From Serratia quinivorans (GTDB lineage Bacteria; Pseudomonadota; Gammaproteobacteria; Enterobacterales; Enterobacteriaceae), in assembly GCA_900457075.1 (NCBI GenBank), contig UGYN01000002.1, positions 4,464,001-4,528,000 on the forward strand: DNA of 64,000 nt. The letters run 5' to 3'. This document shows positions 8,011-16,222 of the stretch, in pieces (the stretch's first letter is position 1; every line of letters begins with the position of its first letter). The notes beneath the pieces are model-generated. The model was not told the DNA's origin. It saw only the letters and a list, made by a program, of their open reading frames with translations, and searched no databases. Both the position numbers and the translations under genes were made by a program.

Positions 8011-9063
8011 ATGCAAAACGACAAACTGGCGCTGGTGGTCGGCGCTAACGGCGTTATTGGCGGCAAGCTGATTGAAGAGCTGGAACAACAGGGTTGGCAG
8101 GTGATTGGCCTGTCGCGGCGCGGAGGCGTTGACCGGCCGCAGGTGCGTTATCTGGCGGTCGATCTGTTGGATGCACAGGCAACGGCTGATGCCTTGCGCC
8201 CGCTGACCCAGGTCAGCCACATTTTCTTCGCAGCCTATCAGGATGCGCCGGATTGGGCGGGGCTGGTGGCGCCAAACCTGGCGATGCTAAGCAATGTGGT
8301 GGAGGCGTTGGAACCGGTGGCGCATGGCCTGGAGCACATTAGCCTGATGCAAGGCTATAAAGTGTATGGCGCCCATTTAGGGCCGTTCAAAACCCCGGCG
8401 CGTGAGAGTGATGCCGGGCATATGCCGCCGGAGTTTAATCTGGAGCAGCAAAGCTATCTTGAACAGCGCCAGCAGGGGAAGAACTGGCACTGGAGCGCCA
8501 TTCGCCCCAGCGTCGTCGGCGGTTTCTCGCTTGGCAACCCGATGAATCTGGCGCTGACCCTGGCGGTTTATGCCTCGATCAGCAAGGCGCTGGGGCTGCC
8601 ATTGCGTTTTCCCGGCAAACCAGGGGCTTACCACAGCCTGCTGGAAATGACCGATGCCGGGTTGCTGGCGCGAGCTACCCTGTGGGCGGCTACGGAGCCG
8701 GCGGCGGCTAATCAGGCATTTAACATCAATAACGGTGACCTGTTCCGCTGGAGTGAGCTGTGGCCGAAAATTGCCGGCTATTTTGATCTGGAAGTGGCGC
8801 CGCCGTTGCCGATGCCGCTGGAGTCGGTGATGGCGGATAAAAGTGAGCTGTGGCAGGCGTTGGCGCAACAGCATCATTTAGTCGAAACGGATTACCGTGC
8901 GGTGGCGAGTTGGCGTTTTGCCGATTTTGTTTTCTCGTGGGATTACGACATGTTTGCCGATGGCAGTAAGGCACGCCGTTTTGGCTTCCATCAATTTGTC
9001 GAAACCGAAGCGATGCTGTTCGCGCTGTTTGACGAATTCCGCCGTCGCAAGATAATTCCTTAA
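8011..9063 (+). CDS. PRISE-like SDR reductase (progesterone 5-beta-reductase/iridoid synthase type)
   Basis: The 350-residue protein is an extended/atypical SDR. The N-terminal Rossmann motif is GANGVIGG (residues 9-16), with SRRG as the cofactor-specificity loop suggesting NADP(H). The MQGYKVYG segment holds the family tyrosine/lysine region, and the C-terminal signature WDYDMFADGSKARRFGF is typical of PRISE-like enzymes, which reduce activated C=C bonds of enones. The substrate here is unknown. GGAGACATAAC precedes the ATG. The divergent LysR gene is the likely regulator. Confidence 0.85.
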   Translation: MQNDKLALVVGANGVIGGKLIEELEQQGWQVIGLSRRGGVDRPQVRYLAVDLLDAQATADALRPLTQVSHIFFAAYQDAPDWAGLVAPNLAMLSNVVEALEPVAHGLEHISLMQGYKVYGAHLGPFKTPARESDAGHMPPEFNLEQQSYLEQRQQGKNWHWSAIRPSVVGGFSLGNPMNLALTLAVYASISKALGLPLRFPGKPGAYHSLLEMTDAGLLARATLWAATEPAAANQAFNINNGDLFRWSELWPKIAGYFDLEVAPPLPMPLESVMADKSELWQALAQQHHLVETDYRAVASWRFADFVFSWDYDMFADGSKARRFGFHQFVETEAMLFALFDEFRRRKIIP

Positions 9064-9172
9064 GTCGGCTGGCGGGACAGGCGTTTTTTATGGCAATCTT
9101 TGGCTGCCGCACCAAGCGGCAGTCAGGAGGCCGTCACCCCGACCGGCCCGGATCGATGATGAGGAATTAACT

Positions 9173-10252
9173 GTGACAGGGATAACCGCCATACTGACGC
9201 TTTTGCTGGCGCTGGTGACCATTGCGCCACTTTCAAAGCATGCAGCCTGGTGGATCCGGGTGTGGGATTTCCCCCGCCTGCAAATACTGGCGCTCTCGTT
9301 GCTGGTGTTATTGCTTAACCTGCTGTTTGTACCGCTGTCACCCTGGGTGTGGGGCATGATGGCCGTGAACCTGGCCTGTGTGGTTTATCAGGCCGCGTGG
9401 ATTTACCCTTATACCCGGCTGAGCAAACCCCAGGTGCTGGATTTTACCGGCTACCAGAAGAAACCGCGTATCCGCATTCTGGTGTCCAACGTGTTAACGC
9501 CCAATCGCCAGGCGGAGAAACTGCTGGCGTTGGTGGCGACCGAACGGCCGGACGTGCTGGTGGCGGTAGAAACCGATGCCTGGTGGGAGCAGCAGCTGTC
9601 GGCGCTGGAACAGGACTATCCTCACAGCCTGAAATGCCCGCTGGATAACCTGTACGGCATGCATGTCTATTCGCGGCTGAAACTCAGCGATGCGCAAATA
9701 CAATACCTGGTGGATGAGCAGATCCCGTCGATGCACATGATGGTGCATTTGCCGCAAGGGCCGCAGATACGACTGCACTGTGTGCACCCGATGCCGCCCA
9801 GTCCGACAGAGAATGAAGAGTCGGAAGATCGCGATGCCGAGCTGGTGATGGTGGGCAAAAGCGCTGCCAAATCGGAGTTACCGGTAATTGTGACCGGCGA
9901 TTTGAACGATGTGGCCTGGTCGACCACCACCCGGCTGTTTCTGAAAGTCAGCGGCCTGTTGGATCCGCGCCGTGGCCGTGGCATGTTCAGCACTTTCCAC
10001 GCCGGTTATCCGTTCCTGCGTTGGCCCCTGGACCATGTGTTTCATAGCGATCATTTTGTTCTCGGTTCGCTGCGCCGCCTAACCAGCGTCGGCTCGGATC
10101 ACTTCCCGATAATGGTGGAACTGGTGTATTCGCCGAAGCAGGGGGCACAGCAGGAAAGCCTGGAGAAAGACAGCGAAGACGAAGCGCTGGCGCAAGAGAA
10201 GTTAGCCAATACCGACTCCACGCCGGAAGAGGTCCACACCCCAGGCAGTTGA
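9173..10252 (+). CDS. Membrane-anchored endonuclease/exonuclease/phosphatase-family protein
   Basis: A 359-residue protein with three N-terminal hydrophobic segments (about residues 5-20, 36-55 and 60-78) followed by an EEP (DNase I-like) domain. Motifs are ILVSNVLTPN at the domain start, VAVETDAWW with the metal-binding glutamate, VTGDLNDVAWS (the G-D-x-N catalytic motif) and VGSDHFPIMV (terminal S-D-H). The catalytic set is complete. Related proteins cleave phosphodiesters or phospholipids; the substrate cannot be chosen. The acidic tail (about 325-359) is rich in E, D and Q. The start is GTG with GAGG at proper spacing. A strong hairpin at 10259-10284 follows. Confidence 0.85.
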   Translation: MTGITAILTLLLALVTIAPLSKHAAWWIRVWDFPRLQILALSLLVLLLNLLFVPLSPWVWGMMAVNLACVVYQAAWIYPYTRLSKPQVLDFTGYQKKPRIRILVSNVLTPNRQAEKLLALVATERPDVLVAVETDAWWEQQLSALEQDYPHSLKCPLDNLYGMHVYSRLKLSDAQIQYLVDEQIPSMHMMVHLPQGPQIRLHCVHPMPPSPTENEESEDRDAELVMVGKSAAKSELPVIVTGDLNDVAWSTTTRLFLKVSGLLDPRRGRGMFSTFHAGYPFLRWPLDHVFHSDHFVLGSLRRLTSVGSDHFPIMVELVYSPKQGAQQESLEKDSEDEALAQEKLANTDSTPEEVHTPGS

Positions 10253-10258
10253 AAACAT

Positions 10259-10284
10259 CCCCCCGCGACACCTGTTGCGGGGGG
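10259..10284. terminator. GC-rich convergent terminator hairpin
   Basis: CCCCCCGC and GCGGGGGG form a perfect 8-bp GC stem with a 10-base loop between two converging genes. On the minus strand it is followed by ATGTTTTC and on the plus strand by CGTATG. It likely serves both directions, better for the minus strand. Confidence 0.6.
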
Positions 10285-10292
10285 CGTATGAC

Positions 10293-11300
10293 CTAGATAG
10301 TCAGCATGATTTTACCGATATGCTGACTGGACTCCATCAGCGCATGGGCTTCCGCGGCCTGATCCAGCGGGAAGGTTTTGAATATCTGCGGTTTTAATGC
10401 GCCGCGCTCCAGCAGCGGCCACACCTTCTGGCGTAAATCAGCGGCAATTTGCGCTTTATCTTCCACGCTGCGTGCCCGCAAGGTCGAGCCGGTATGGGTC
10501 AGGCGCTTGATCAGCAGTGGCATCAGGTTCAGTTCCTTCACCACGCCGTTCTGGGTGCCGATTTGCACAATGCGCCCGTCCATCGCCGCCGCCTGGTAGT
10601 TCTTCGCCACGTAATCACCGGCAATCAGATCGACAATCACGTCGGCTCCCTTGCCGTTAGTCGCGCGCTGGGTCTGTTCAACAAAATCTTCGTTGCGGTA
10701 GTTAATCGCCACATCGGCACCCAATGCCAGACTGGCCTGACGCTTTTCTTCGGAGCCGACGGTGGTGATCACCCGGGCGCAAAAGGCTTTCGCCAGCAGG
10801 GTGGCGACAGTGCCGATACCGGAGGTTCCGCCGTGGATCAATACGGTTTCGCCAGCCTTAAGGTGCCCGCGTTGGAACACGTTGACCCACACGGTAAAGA
10901 AGGTTTCCGGGATCGCCGCCGCTTCAATCAGGCTAAAGCCCTCGGGTACCGGCAGCGCATTGCTTTCATGTACTTTGCAGTATTCTGCGTAACCGCCGCC
11001 GGCAATCAGGGCGCAAACCGCGTCGCCGATGGCGTAATTTTGTACCCCAATACCGATAGCGACTACGGTACCGGCGATCTCCAGACCAGGAATATCCGAT
11101 GCGCCAGCAGGCGGTGCGTATTGGCCGCGGCGTTGCATCACATCAGGGCGGTTAACGCCGGCGGCAGCAACCTTCACCAGAATTTCTCCCTGTTGCAGGG
11201 TTGGCAGCGGTCTTTGGCTGCTAATCAGAACCTCTGGTTCGCCAGGCTGGCTGATTTCGACGACTTTCATGGTGTTGGGCAGCGCTGGGTTGGCTGACAT
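10293..11300 (-). CDS. Zinc-free NAD(P)H quinone oxidoreductase (PIG3-type MDR)
   Basis: A 335-residue medium-chain dehydrogenase/reductase of the quinone oxidoreductase/PIG3 branch. The N-terminal GroES-like half contains GVNRPDVMQRRGQYAPPAGASDIPGLEIAG in sequence order, and the nucleotide-binding motif is HGGTSGIGT (about residues 146-154). There are no zinc-ligand cysteine/histidine sets, as expected for QOR. The likely reaction is NADPH-dependent reduction of quinones or enones. The start at 11300 is preferred over an ATG 66 bases upstream because GAGGAGA stands just before it. Transcribed alone. Confidence 0.88.
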   Translation of the reverse strand: MSANPALPNTMKVVEISQPGEPEVLISSQRPLPTLQQGEILVKVAAAGVNRPDVMQRRGQYAPPAGASDIPGLEIAGTVVAIGIGVQNYAIGDAVCALIAGGGYAEYCKVHESNALPVPEGFSLIEAAAIPETFFTVWVNVFQRGHLKAGETVLIHGGTSGIGTVATLLAKAFCARVITTVGSEEKRQASLALGADVAINYRNEDFVEQTQRATNGKGADVIVDLIAGDYVAKNYQAAAMDGRIVQIGTQNGVVKELNLMPLLIKRLTHTGSTLRARSVEDKAQIAADLRQKVWPLLERGALKPQIFKTFPLDQAAEAHALMESSQHIGKIMLTI

Positions 11301-11458
11301 GGTGATTCTCCTCAGTTGGCGTTCAGGCGCAGTAACCAGTGTAGGTAACCGCCTGCTGTAATTCATGTTTTATCTTACATAAATGCCGAAGGGAGAATGT
11401 GGATCATAGGGCTGTCGCAAGGGGAAAGGTGGGGCGCCGCCGCAGGGGCGGCATGGGA

Positions 11459-11668
11459 TTAGTCATTGGGCGGGATGCGAAAACCTTTTAGCGAGACGAT
11501 AAAATGTTCTTTCCCTTTGGATATTTTGGCGCCTCGATCACACCACAGGCTGGCGAGCTGGAAAAAGTCGTCGCTGTCGATGTCATAGGCCAGTTCGATT
11601 TTTTTTGCCGTGCCGTAGCGGATCAGCTTTTCGGCTTCCTGGTGGTTGGTTGCTCTAATGGTGGTCAT
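11459..11668 (-). CDS. Small soluble protein of unknown function
   Basis: The chosen start at 11668 (AAGGA eight bases upstream) gives 69 residues, opening MTTIRATNHQEAEKLIRYG; an upstream in-frame ATG at 11734 has no ribosome binding site. The protein is mixed alpha/beta in character with an acidic DIDSDDFF stretch, one cysteine and a C-terminal HFIVSLKGFRIPPND. It has no membrane segment or signal peptide. I do not recognise the family. It stands alone between the quinone oxidoreductase and a 38-residue membrane peptide gene on the same strand. Confidence 0.6.
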   Translation of the reverse strand: MTTIRATNHQEAEKLIRYGTAKKIELAYDIDSDDFFQLASLWCDRGAKISKGKEHFIVSLKGFRIPPND

Positions 11669-11812
11669 AACGAAATCCTTGGTATTAAGCCAGTGCGGAT
11701 AATCGCCAACCATGATATGGCCATATTGTGACAATTTTGTGATGAAAAAATGACAGGGTGCAGTTCTGTGGCCAGGGGCAGGGTGTTAATGCCATACCCC
11801 TGTACGCTTGCA

Positions 11813-11929
11813 TTAACGATCGTAGGGACGCAGCAAGGTACTTTTCTTCTGAGATTTGAAGTGCTTATACAACGCGAATCCTGCGATGCCGGCTAATACG
11901 GCCAGCAAAGATAAATATTCAGTCGCCAT
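11813..11929 (-). CDS. Predicted 38-residue single-helix membrane protein
   Basis: ATG at 11929 follows a strong GGAGGG at seven bases and opens 38 codons ending at TAA 11813. The peptide starts MATEYLSLLAVLAGIAGFAL, a clear membrane helix, followed by a basic tail YKHFKSQKKSTLLRPYDR that should lie in the cytoplasm. Such a helix plus basic tail is a common design in enterobacterial small proteins. I recognise no named member. The excellent ribosome binding site is the strongest support. Confidence 0.65.
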   Translation of the reverse strand: MATEYLSLLAVLAGIAGFALYKHFKSQKKSTLLRPYDR

Positions 11930-12040
11930 CTGACAACCCTCCGATAAAGCATGGCTAAGGAGTGGTTATTTGTGACAGCTATCACGTTACGCAGCAATGA
12001 GACCATTCTGTAAGTCGGCAGGTGATTGATATTCAGGCAT

Positions 12041-12067
12041 AAAAAAAGCGCCTATAGGGAGGCGCAT
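12041..12067 (-). terminator. Intrinsic terminator for the minus strand
   Basis: GCGCCT and AGGCGC form a 6-bp stem with a 6-base loop; on the minus strand it is followed by seven Ts. It lies 112 bases beyond the stop of the exported-protein gene at 12179, so that transcript probably carries a long 3' untranslated region. A 3'-derived small RNA would be conceivable, but I have no further sign of one. Confidence 0.75.
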
Positions 12068-12178
12068 AAAATATTGCAACACAGCTTGTTGTGTTCAGCA
12101 CCAGGAGGAGTGGTGAACAGAGTGTCATTGTATGAACACTGTGCTGCGGCTGATATAGGGATAACTCTTAAAGCCGCG

Positions 12179-12562
12179 TTACCACTGATAACCCATGCTC
12201 ACATTGTAATCAGGTTCCTGATCGGTGGAGTAGGGATCTGACTGACGGCGGCGATCGGTTTTTTTCACCGGGCCGTTATTCGGGCCGTATTTAAGCGACG
12301 AATACGGCTTGGCGCGCGGGCGACTGCAGCCGGGGTGATCACATTCCATATCAACGCGAAAACCGGTTTTGTCTTCTGTTTCCGACCACACCACCGGTGG
12401 CTTGGCCGATTTTTTTTCCGGGCCAAGGGCGGTTTGCGGTGCGGGTGCCGGTTTGATACTGGGGTCCGGTGCGGTGTAGGACAGGTCCAGCGCCTGGGCG
12501 GGGGCGCTCAGTATCAACAGAGCAGTGCAGCAGGACGCTGCCAGCGTATGCCATCTCAGCAT
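12179..12562 (-). CDS. Predicted exported protein of unknown function
   Basis: A 127-residue protein with an N-terminal signal peptide: MLRWHTLAASCCTALLILS, then a probable cleavage after APAQA (about residue 24). The mature part is proline- and lysine-rich, has two cysteines in MECDHPGCSRP that could form a disulfide in the periplasm, and ends NVSMGYQW. The terminal aromatic residue and low complexity do not point to a family I know. The start at 12562 is chosen because GGGAG stands eight bases upstream; a TTG two codons earlier is less likely. Confidence 0.6.
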   Translation of the reverse strand: MLRWHTLAASCCTALLILSAPAQALDLSYTAPDPSIKPAPAPQTALGPEKKSAKPPVVWSETEDKTGFRVDMECDHPGCSRPRAKPYSSLKYGPNNGPVKKTDRRRQSDPYSTDQEPDYNVSMGYQW

Positions 12563-12715
12563 GGTCAATCTCCCTTTATAGTTACGCCGCGCAACTATAA
12601 ATTAGTCAGACGAGAATTACTATCATTTGTGGCCGAAAATGGCGCAGCGCAGAGTTGGCGGCGCCAGCGTTCGGGTCTACTCTATGAGTAACTTCTCTTT
12701 ATAAGACATTGAGCT

Positions 12716-13582
12716 ATGACCACTGACACTGCGTCGTTGAGCTTACGCCAACGCAGTTATCGATTGTTGTTCGACAACCACTCCCGTAGCGGCCGCAGGA
12801 TGGAAGCCTTTTGGGTCAGTACCGCGCTGCTCAGCGTGGTGCTGCTGTTTCTTGAGCCGGGCGGCAGCGCCTTGTACGCGCCGGGGCAGCAAGCGATTTA
12901 TCTTTTCTTTTATGCCGAGGTTTTTTTTACCGTTATTTTCACGATCGAATATTTGCTACGGCTGTGGAGCACCCCGCGTGACCAGCACTATGCCCGCAGT
13001 TTTTTCGGCGTTGTCGACCTATTGACGGTACTGCCGATGTATATCATCTGGTTTTACCCGCATATGACGGTGGAATTCGTGATGCTGCTGCGCGTCGTGC
13101 GGATACTGCGGGTGTTACGGGTGTTGAAACTGCTGCGTTACATGAGTGAGATGGGCATGATTTGGCGCAGCATCAAACTGGCGCGTCACAAGCTGGCGAT
13201 GTTTTTTGGTTTTGTCGCAGTGGTGCTGTGCGTCTTTGGCGGCCTGATGTATGCGATTGAGGGGGGGAGCGGGGGCTTTACCAGCCTGGCGGCCTCCGTT
13301 TATTGGGCGGTAGTGACGCTGACCACCGTGGGATACGGCGATATTGTTCCCCATACCCCGTTGGGGCGGTTACTGACTTCGGTACTTATCCTGCTGGGCT
13401 ATTCAATCATCGCGGTGCCGACCGGCATTCTGACGGCCTATATGTCGCAGGAGCTGCAACGTAACCGTGAAAGGCGTAATTGTGAGCAATGTCAAAGAGG
13501 TGGCCACGAGACTGAGGCCATATTTTGTAAATATTGTGGCAGTGCCTTACCCCCGCTAACCGGGAAACACAGTCACAAATGA
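12716..13582 (+). CDS. Voltage-gated K+ channel-like protein with C-terminal zinc ribbon
   Basis: A 288-residue six-helix ion channel subunit of the Kv/Kch type. Helices S1-S4 cover about residues 30-150; S4 is the arginine-rich LLRVVRILRVLRVLKLLRY voltage-sensor helix. The pore helix and selectivity filter TVGYGDIVP (about 205-213) identify potassium selectivity, and S6 follows. Unusually for this compact design, the cytoplasmic C-terminus carries two CxxC pairs, CEQC and CKYC, 19 residues apart, forming a likely zinc ribbon (about 257-283). The ribosome binding site is weak. Transcribed alone. Confidence 0.88.
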   Translation: MTTDTASLSLRQRSYRLLFDNHSRSGRRMEAFWVSTALLSVVLLFLEPGGSALYAPGQQAIYLFFYAEVFFTVIFTIEYLLRLWSTPRDQHYARSFFGVVDLLTVLPMYIIWFYPHMTVEFVMLLRVVRILRVLRVLKLLRYMSEMGMIWRSIKLARHKLAMFFGFVAVVLCVFGGLMYAIEGGSGGFTSLAASVYWAVVTLTTVGYGDIVPHTPLGRLLTSVLILLGYSIIAVPTGILTAYMSQELQRNRERRNCEQCQRGGHETEAIFCKYCGSALPPLTGKHSHK

Positions 13583-13866
13583 CGACAAATTAAGCAGAGC
13601 GGGTGAATTCCTGTGCGTTTAGCCTCGTTTCCACAGAGGGGCTTATAAAAAGAGTTGCTATTAAAGCCCCGTCATGAGTTAATGCTTCTCGGCCTGTGGT
13701 ACAGACCTATTTATGCACGACATTTTGAGTAAAGTAGTTCAAATTTAAAGCGTTATCCTAGATAGCTCTTCACTGACGAATTTCCTTTCTAGTGCCTCCA
13801 TAAGTAACTGATGACCGGCTATTTCTTGCCCATGGTGGCGTAAATTTAATATTGTAGGAATTAAAC
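13583..13866 (+). other. Long 5' leader region of the cold-shock gene
   Basis: No gene is visible in these 284 bases. The AT-rich stretch before the csp start resembles the long structured leaders of cspA-family mRNAs, which act as thermosensors. The ribosome binding site AGGAATTAAAC lies just before the ATG. I did not find a convincing match to the cold box, so regulation by temperature is inference from the family. Confidence 0.4.
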
Positions 13867-14079
13867 ATGTCTAACATGATCAAAGGTCAAGTGAAGTGGT
13901 TCAACGAGTCTAAAGGTTTCGGTTTCATCACTCCAGCAGACGGCAGCAAAGATGTGTTCGTACACTTCTCTGCTATCCAGGATCAAGGCTTCAAGACCCT
14001 GGCTGAAGGCCAGAACGTACAGTTCTCTATCGAGAACGGTGCTAAAGGTCCGTCAGCGGCTAACGTTACCGCTATCTAA
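13867..14079 (+). CDS. cspE: Cold-shock protein, CspE/CspC type
   Basis: A 70-residue single cold-shock domain with both RNA-binding motifs: KGFGFITP (RNP1) and VFVHFSAI (RNP2). It differs from CspE of E. coli at few positions (for example [20 protein letters not shown]) and shares the [10 protein letters not shown] end. These proteins bind single-stranded RNA, melt secondary structure and act as antiterminators in the cytoplasm. CspE and CspC are very similar, so the exact paralogue name is uncertain. A strong terminator follows at 14105-14126. Confidence 0.9.
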   Translation: MSNMIKGQVKWFNESKGFGFITPADGSKDVFVHFSAIQDQGFKTLAEGQNVQFSIENGAKGPSAANVTAI

Positions 14080-14104
14080 TCGGCCTCTCGCTGATTAATA
14101 AAAA

Positions 14105-14126
14105 CCCGCCAAGGCGGGTTTTTTTG
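14105..14126 (+). terminator. Intrinsic terminator after cspE
   Basis: CCCGCC and GGCGGG form a GC stem (the innermost bases open to make the loop) followed by seven Ts, 25 bases after the csp stop codon. A textbook rho-independent terminator. Confidence 0.9.
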
Positions 14127-14147
14127 TGCCTGCTATTTGCCGCAGGC

Positions 14148-14375
14148 AAAAAAAAGCCCGCAAGTCTGCGGGCAAAAGTTCCTTGTTACTTCTTCATTTG
14201 CAGGTACTTCTCTGGGGGGAAGCACCAGAGCACAGACTACCTGTTGCACGCTTAAGATTCTGCGGACAAAACGTTAAGAAAGTGAAAAGGCCACGGGCCG
14301 AATGGCCTGCTACGCTTGTAGAAAGGCGCTACGCAGGAGAGCTGCGGATTTACTGCAGTGTACGGTATTTTTCTT
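14148..14375 (-). ncRNA. Candidate small RNA antisense in direction to dsrB
   Basis: On the minus strand a promoter-like pair TTGTCA and CAAAAT (14404-14409 and 14381-14386) is separated by exactly 17 bases. About 228 bases downstream is a perfect intrinsic terminator: GCCCGCA/TGCGGGC stem followed by eight Ts. Between them no open frame of useful size exists. A nested double stem (CAGGTA/TACCTG outside CTCTGG/CCAGAG, 14201-14243) is present. I do not recognise a known small RNA. The transcript would be divergent from dsrB. Evidence is promoter plus structure plus terminator; expression is unproven. Confidence 0.4.
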
Positions 14376-14424
14376 ACCGCATTTTGTAATACACTGACAT
14401 CAATGACAAATGATGGGGTAGGGC

Positions 14425-14641
14425 ATGAAAGCTAACGATCTGGTAACGGTAAAAACTGATGGTGAGCAACGGCGTGAGGGAGTGATTCTGGCGGTAGAAG
14501 AGTTTAACGAGGGGGGTAATGTATCTGGTCTCTTTGCCTGACTATCCTGCCGGTGTCTGGTTCTTTAACGAGATAGACAGTCGTGACGGCACCTTTGTTG
14601 AACTGCGACAGGTCGCTTCTCAGGCTCCAGACTCCAAATAG
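14425..14641 (+). pseudogene. dsrB: dsrB, interrupted by a one-base frameshift
   Basis: The start [20 protein letters not shown] and, in another frame, [18 protein letters not shown] match the two halves of the small enterobacterial protein DsrB. The reading frame shifts at a run of six G (14511-14516); five would restore a 71-residue protein. As read, translation stops at TGA 14539-14541 after 38 residues. DsrB is a small protein of unknown function encoded beside rcsA in E. coli, and here rcsA is also the neighbour, convergent downstream, which confirms the identification. A GGGGTA stands before the ATG. A sequencing error in the homopolymer is as likely as true decay. No DsrA-like RNA was recognised in 14642-14853, which holds nothing else I can support. 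Confidence 0.85.
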
Positions 14642-14853
14642 CCCGGTTTGTTAATTTAATTTGCAAGATTTACGGTGGGTGATTATTTCACAGCGCTAGG
14701 AATAATCGGTTTTTTGCTGCGGGAATACCCGCCGCGGCCGAGATTTTCGTCGCGAGCAGGTATTTAGGTTATTTAAATGCGTGGTTTCCAGCACTCTGTG
14801 CTGAACAACATTTAAAACCAACGTTTGGCAGAGTACACAACAAAGCTTTTAAC

Positions 14854-15483
14854 CTAGCGGCTATTGACAAATATCCCGCTGGTTAGCGTGTCGGTCAAAC
14901 GAACAACATGATAAATAATCTGTTTGTTGTGCGTTTTAATTTTTCTTTTGATATTTCCCTTGTGGGAAGAGACGGTTTTGGCTTTAATTTGCATCTGGTC
15001 GGATATCTCGATGGTGCCCTGACCCGACATCCACATGCGTAACATGTTTGATTCAGTTTGGCTGAGCGTAACCGGAGTCTGATCAAATGAGGTTTTTTCA
15101 GTACGAGGAGCTTTTCTTTCCAGATAGTGACTAAGTAGTTGATTCATAGTCTCTGGTTTGATCGATTTTGACGAGATGATGACATTTTTACGAACATATA
15201 AATAATCGTCAAAATGTACGTTGGTGATGGCCATAAAGATGAAGAATAAGGTGTCAGGGTGCAGTGATATCACCCCTTTTATACGTTCCGTCGCGTTAGC
15301 TTCGTGTATAAAACAGTCTTCATTAATAAATACCAGGCTAGGCTTCAACTTGCTGCATTTTTCATGCAGATCGTCGATATCACCAATAGCATTAATCTGG
15401 CGTTTTTTTACTCCGTGCGTTGTCAGGTAGTCTGTTAAACCCAATCTGGTATAGCTGCATGAATCCATAATGATCGTTGGCAT
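14854..15483 (-). CDS. rcsA: Capsule-synthesis auxiliary regulator RcsA
   Basis: The 209-residue protein matches RcsA along its whole length: [20 protein letters not shown] at the start, the [12 protein letters not shown] segment and the C-terminal LuxR-type helix-turn-helix (about residues 135-200) with [15 protein letters not shown] and [19 protein letters not shown]. RcsA forms heterodimers with phosphorylated RcsB to activate capsule genes and repress motility; it is unstable (Lon substrate) in the cytoplasm. GGGGGTGAG precedes the ATG. A candidate RcsAB box about 95 bases upstream suggests the known autoactivation. It converges on dsrB. Confidence 0.97.
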   Translation of the reverse strand: MPTIIMDSCSYTRLGLTDYLTTHGVKKRQINAIGDIDDLHEKCSKLKPSLVFINEDCFIHEANATERIKGVISLHPDTLFFIFMAITNVHFDDYLYVRKNVIISSKSIKPETMNQLLSHYLERKAPRTEKTSFDQTPVTLSQTESNMLRMWMSGQGTIEISDQMQIKAKTVSSHKGNIKRKIKTHNKQIIYHVVRLTDTLTSGIFVNSR

Positions 15484-16222
15484 ATCTCACCCCCACTTAA
15501 ATCCGTTTTACCGCGGTAACAAAAAGAAAAAGCCTGAAGCCTAAAAGGCAAAAAAGAACAAAAAGAGTCACATCCAGGAATGTTCTATCAATAAATACGG
15601 TAGTACTCAACGATATTTTCTTTCTAAACTAATTAACATCATGAACCTATAAGTTTAGCTTAAGTCAGAATAATCTGCTGGCGTATGGATTGCGGGGCAG
15701 TAACGGCAACTTGTGCTTGAGCCGCGTGCTCGCTGGTATTTTTATCATTGAATCTGCCCATCATGTCACGAAACGAAATTTTAGATTGCTAGGAAAATTC
15801 TTAAAAAAAATTCATGTGTTGTTTTTTTAACATTTCTTGGCCTATTTATTCATCAGTGTAAGTGCTGCAAGGTTTTAATGGTTTTATTTTTATTAATATT
15901 ATCATATGGTTATATTTATTTCATGGGTTTTTGATAATGATAATTCTTCCATTCCTTATCACTTGCGATAACCAATAGTCACACAGAGTTAACATTGCCC
16001 AGTGTTTTTGTTACGAAAATTGGCGTTATAACAAAGAGTTGATGTGATTATTCGTGCTGTTACGACTAATGTGATAAATGTCAGTGAGTGATTAATTGGT
16101 TTTTCTGAACTATTTGGGAGCATCCCAGGGTACCAATATCCGTTGATTGGCCGGGGGGTATTGCTGCCGTAGAATAATCACCGACAGCAATCAATAGTGT
16201 GGCGTTACCTTGACTTGTCCTA
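15484..16222. other. AT-rich intergenic region between rcsA and the decarboxylase gene
   Basis: About 740 bases with strikingly low GC, no open frame that I can support and no terminator of textbook form. It holds the rcsA promoter region and RcsAB box at its left end. The composition resembles H-NS-silenced upstream regions; that is inference only. Confidence 0.5.
15575..15588 (-). promoter_or_regulatory. Candidate RcsAB box upstream of rcsA
   Basis: Read on the minus strand, ATAGAACATTCCTG agrees with the RcsAB consensus TAAGAATATTCCTA at 10 of 14 positions, including the conserved AGAA and ATTCCT cores. It lies about 92 bases upstream of the rcsA start codon, as expected for the autoregulatory site known in other enterobacteria. 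Confidence 0.6.

Noticed and set aside
10449..11297. Long plus-strand frame opposite the quinone oxidoreductase
   Set aside because: Antisense to a clear MDR enzyme with proper motifs; no ribosome binding site.
14148..14375. Type I toxin-antitoxin (hok/sok-like) reading of the structured region near cspE
   Set aside because: No hydrophobic toxin frame of 40 to 60 codons exists on either strand; only the stems recall such loci.
14126..14389. An 87-codon plus-strand frame after cspE
   Set aside because: It begins inside the cspE terminator and runs through the terminator and stems of the candidate minus-strand RNA. No ribosome binding site and no protein-like composition.
14642..14853. Possible DsrA small RNA between dsrB and rcsA
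   Set aside because: I see neither the GACCCCCTC...GGGTC terminator nor the rpoS-pairing start of DsrA. DsrA seems absent or unrecognisable here.
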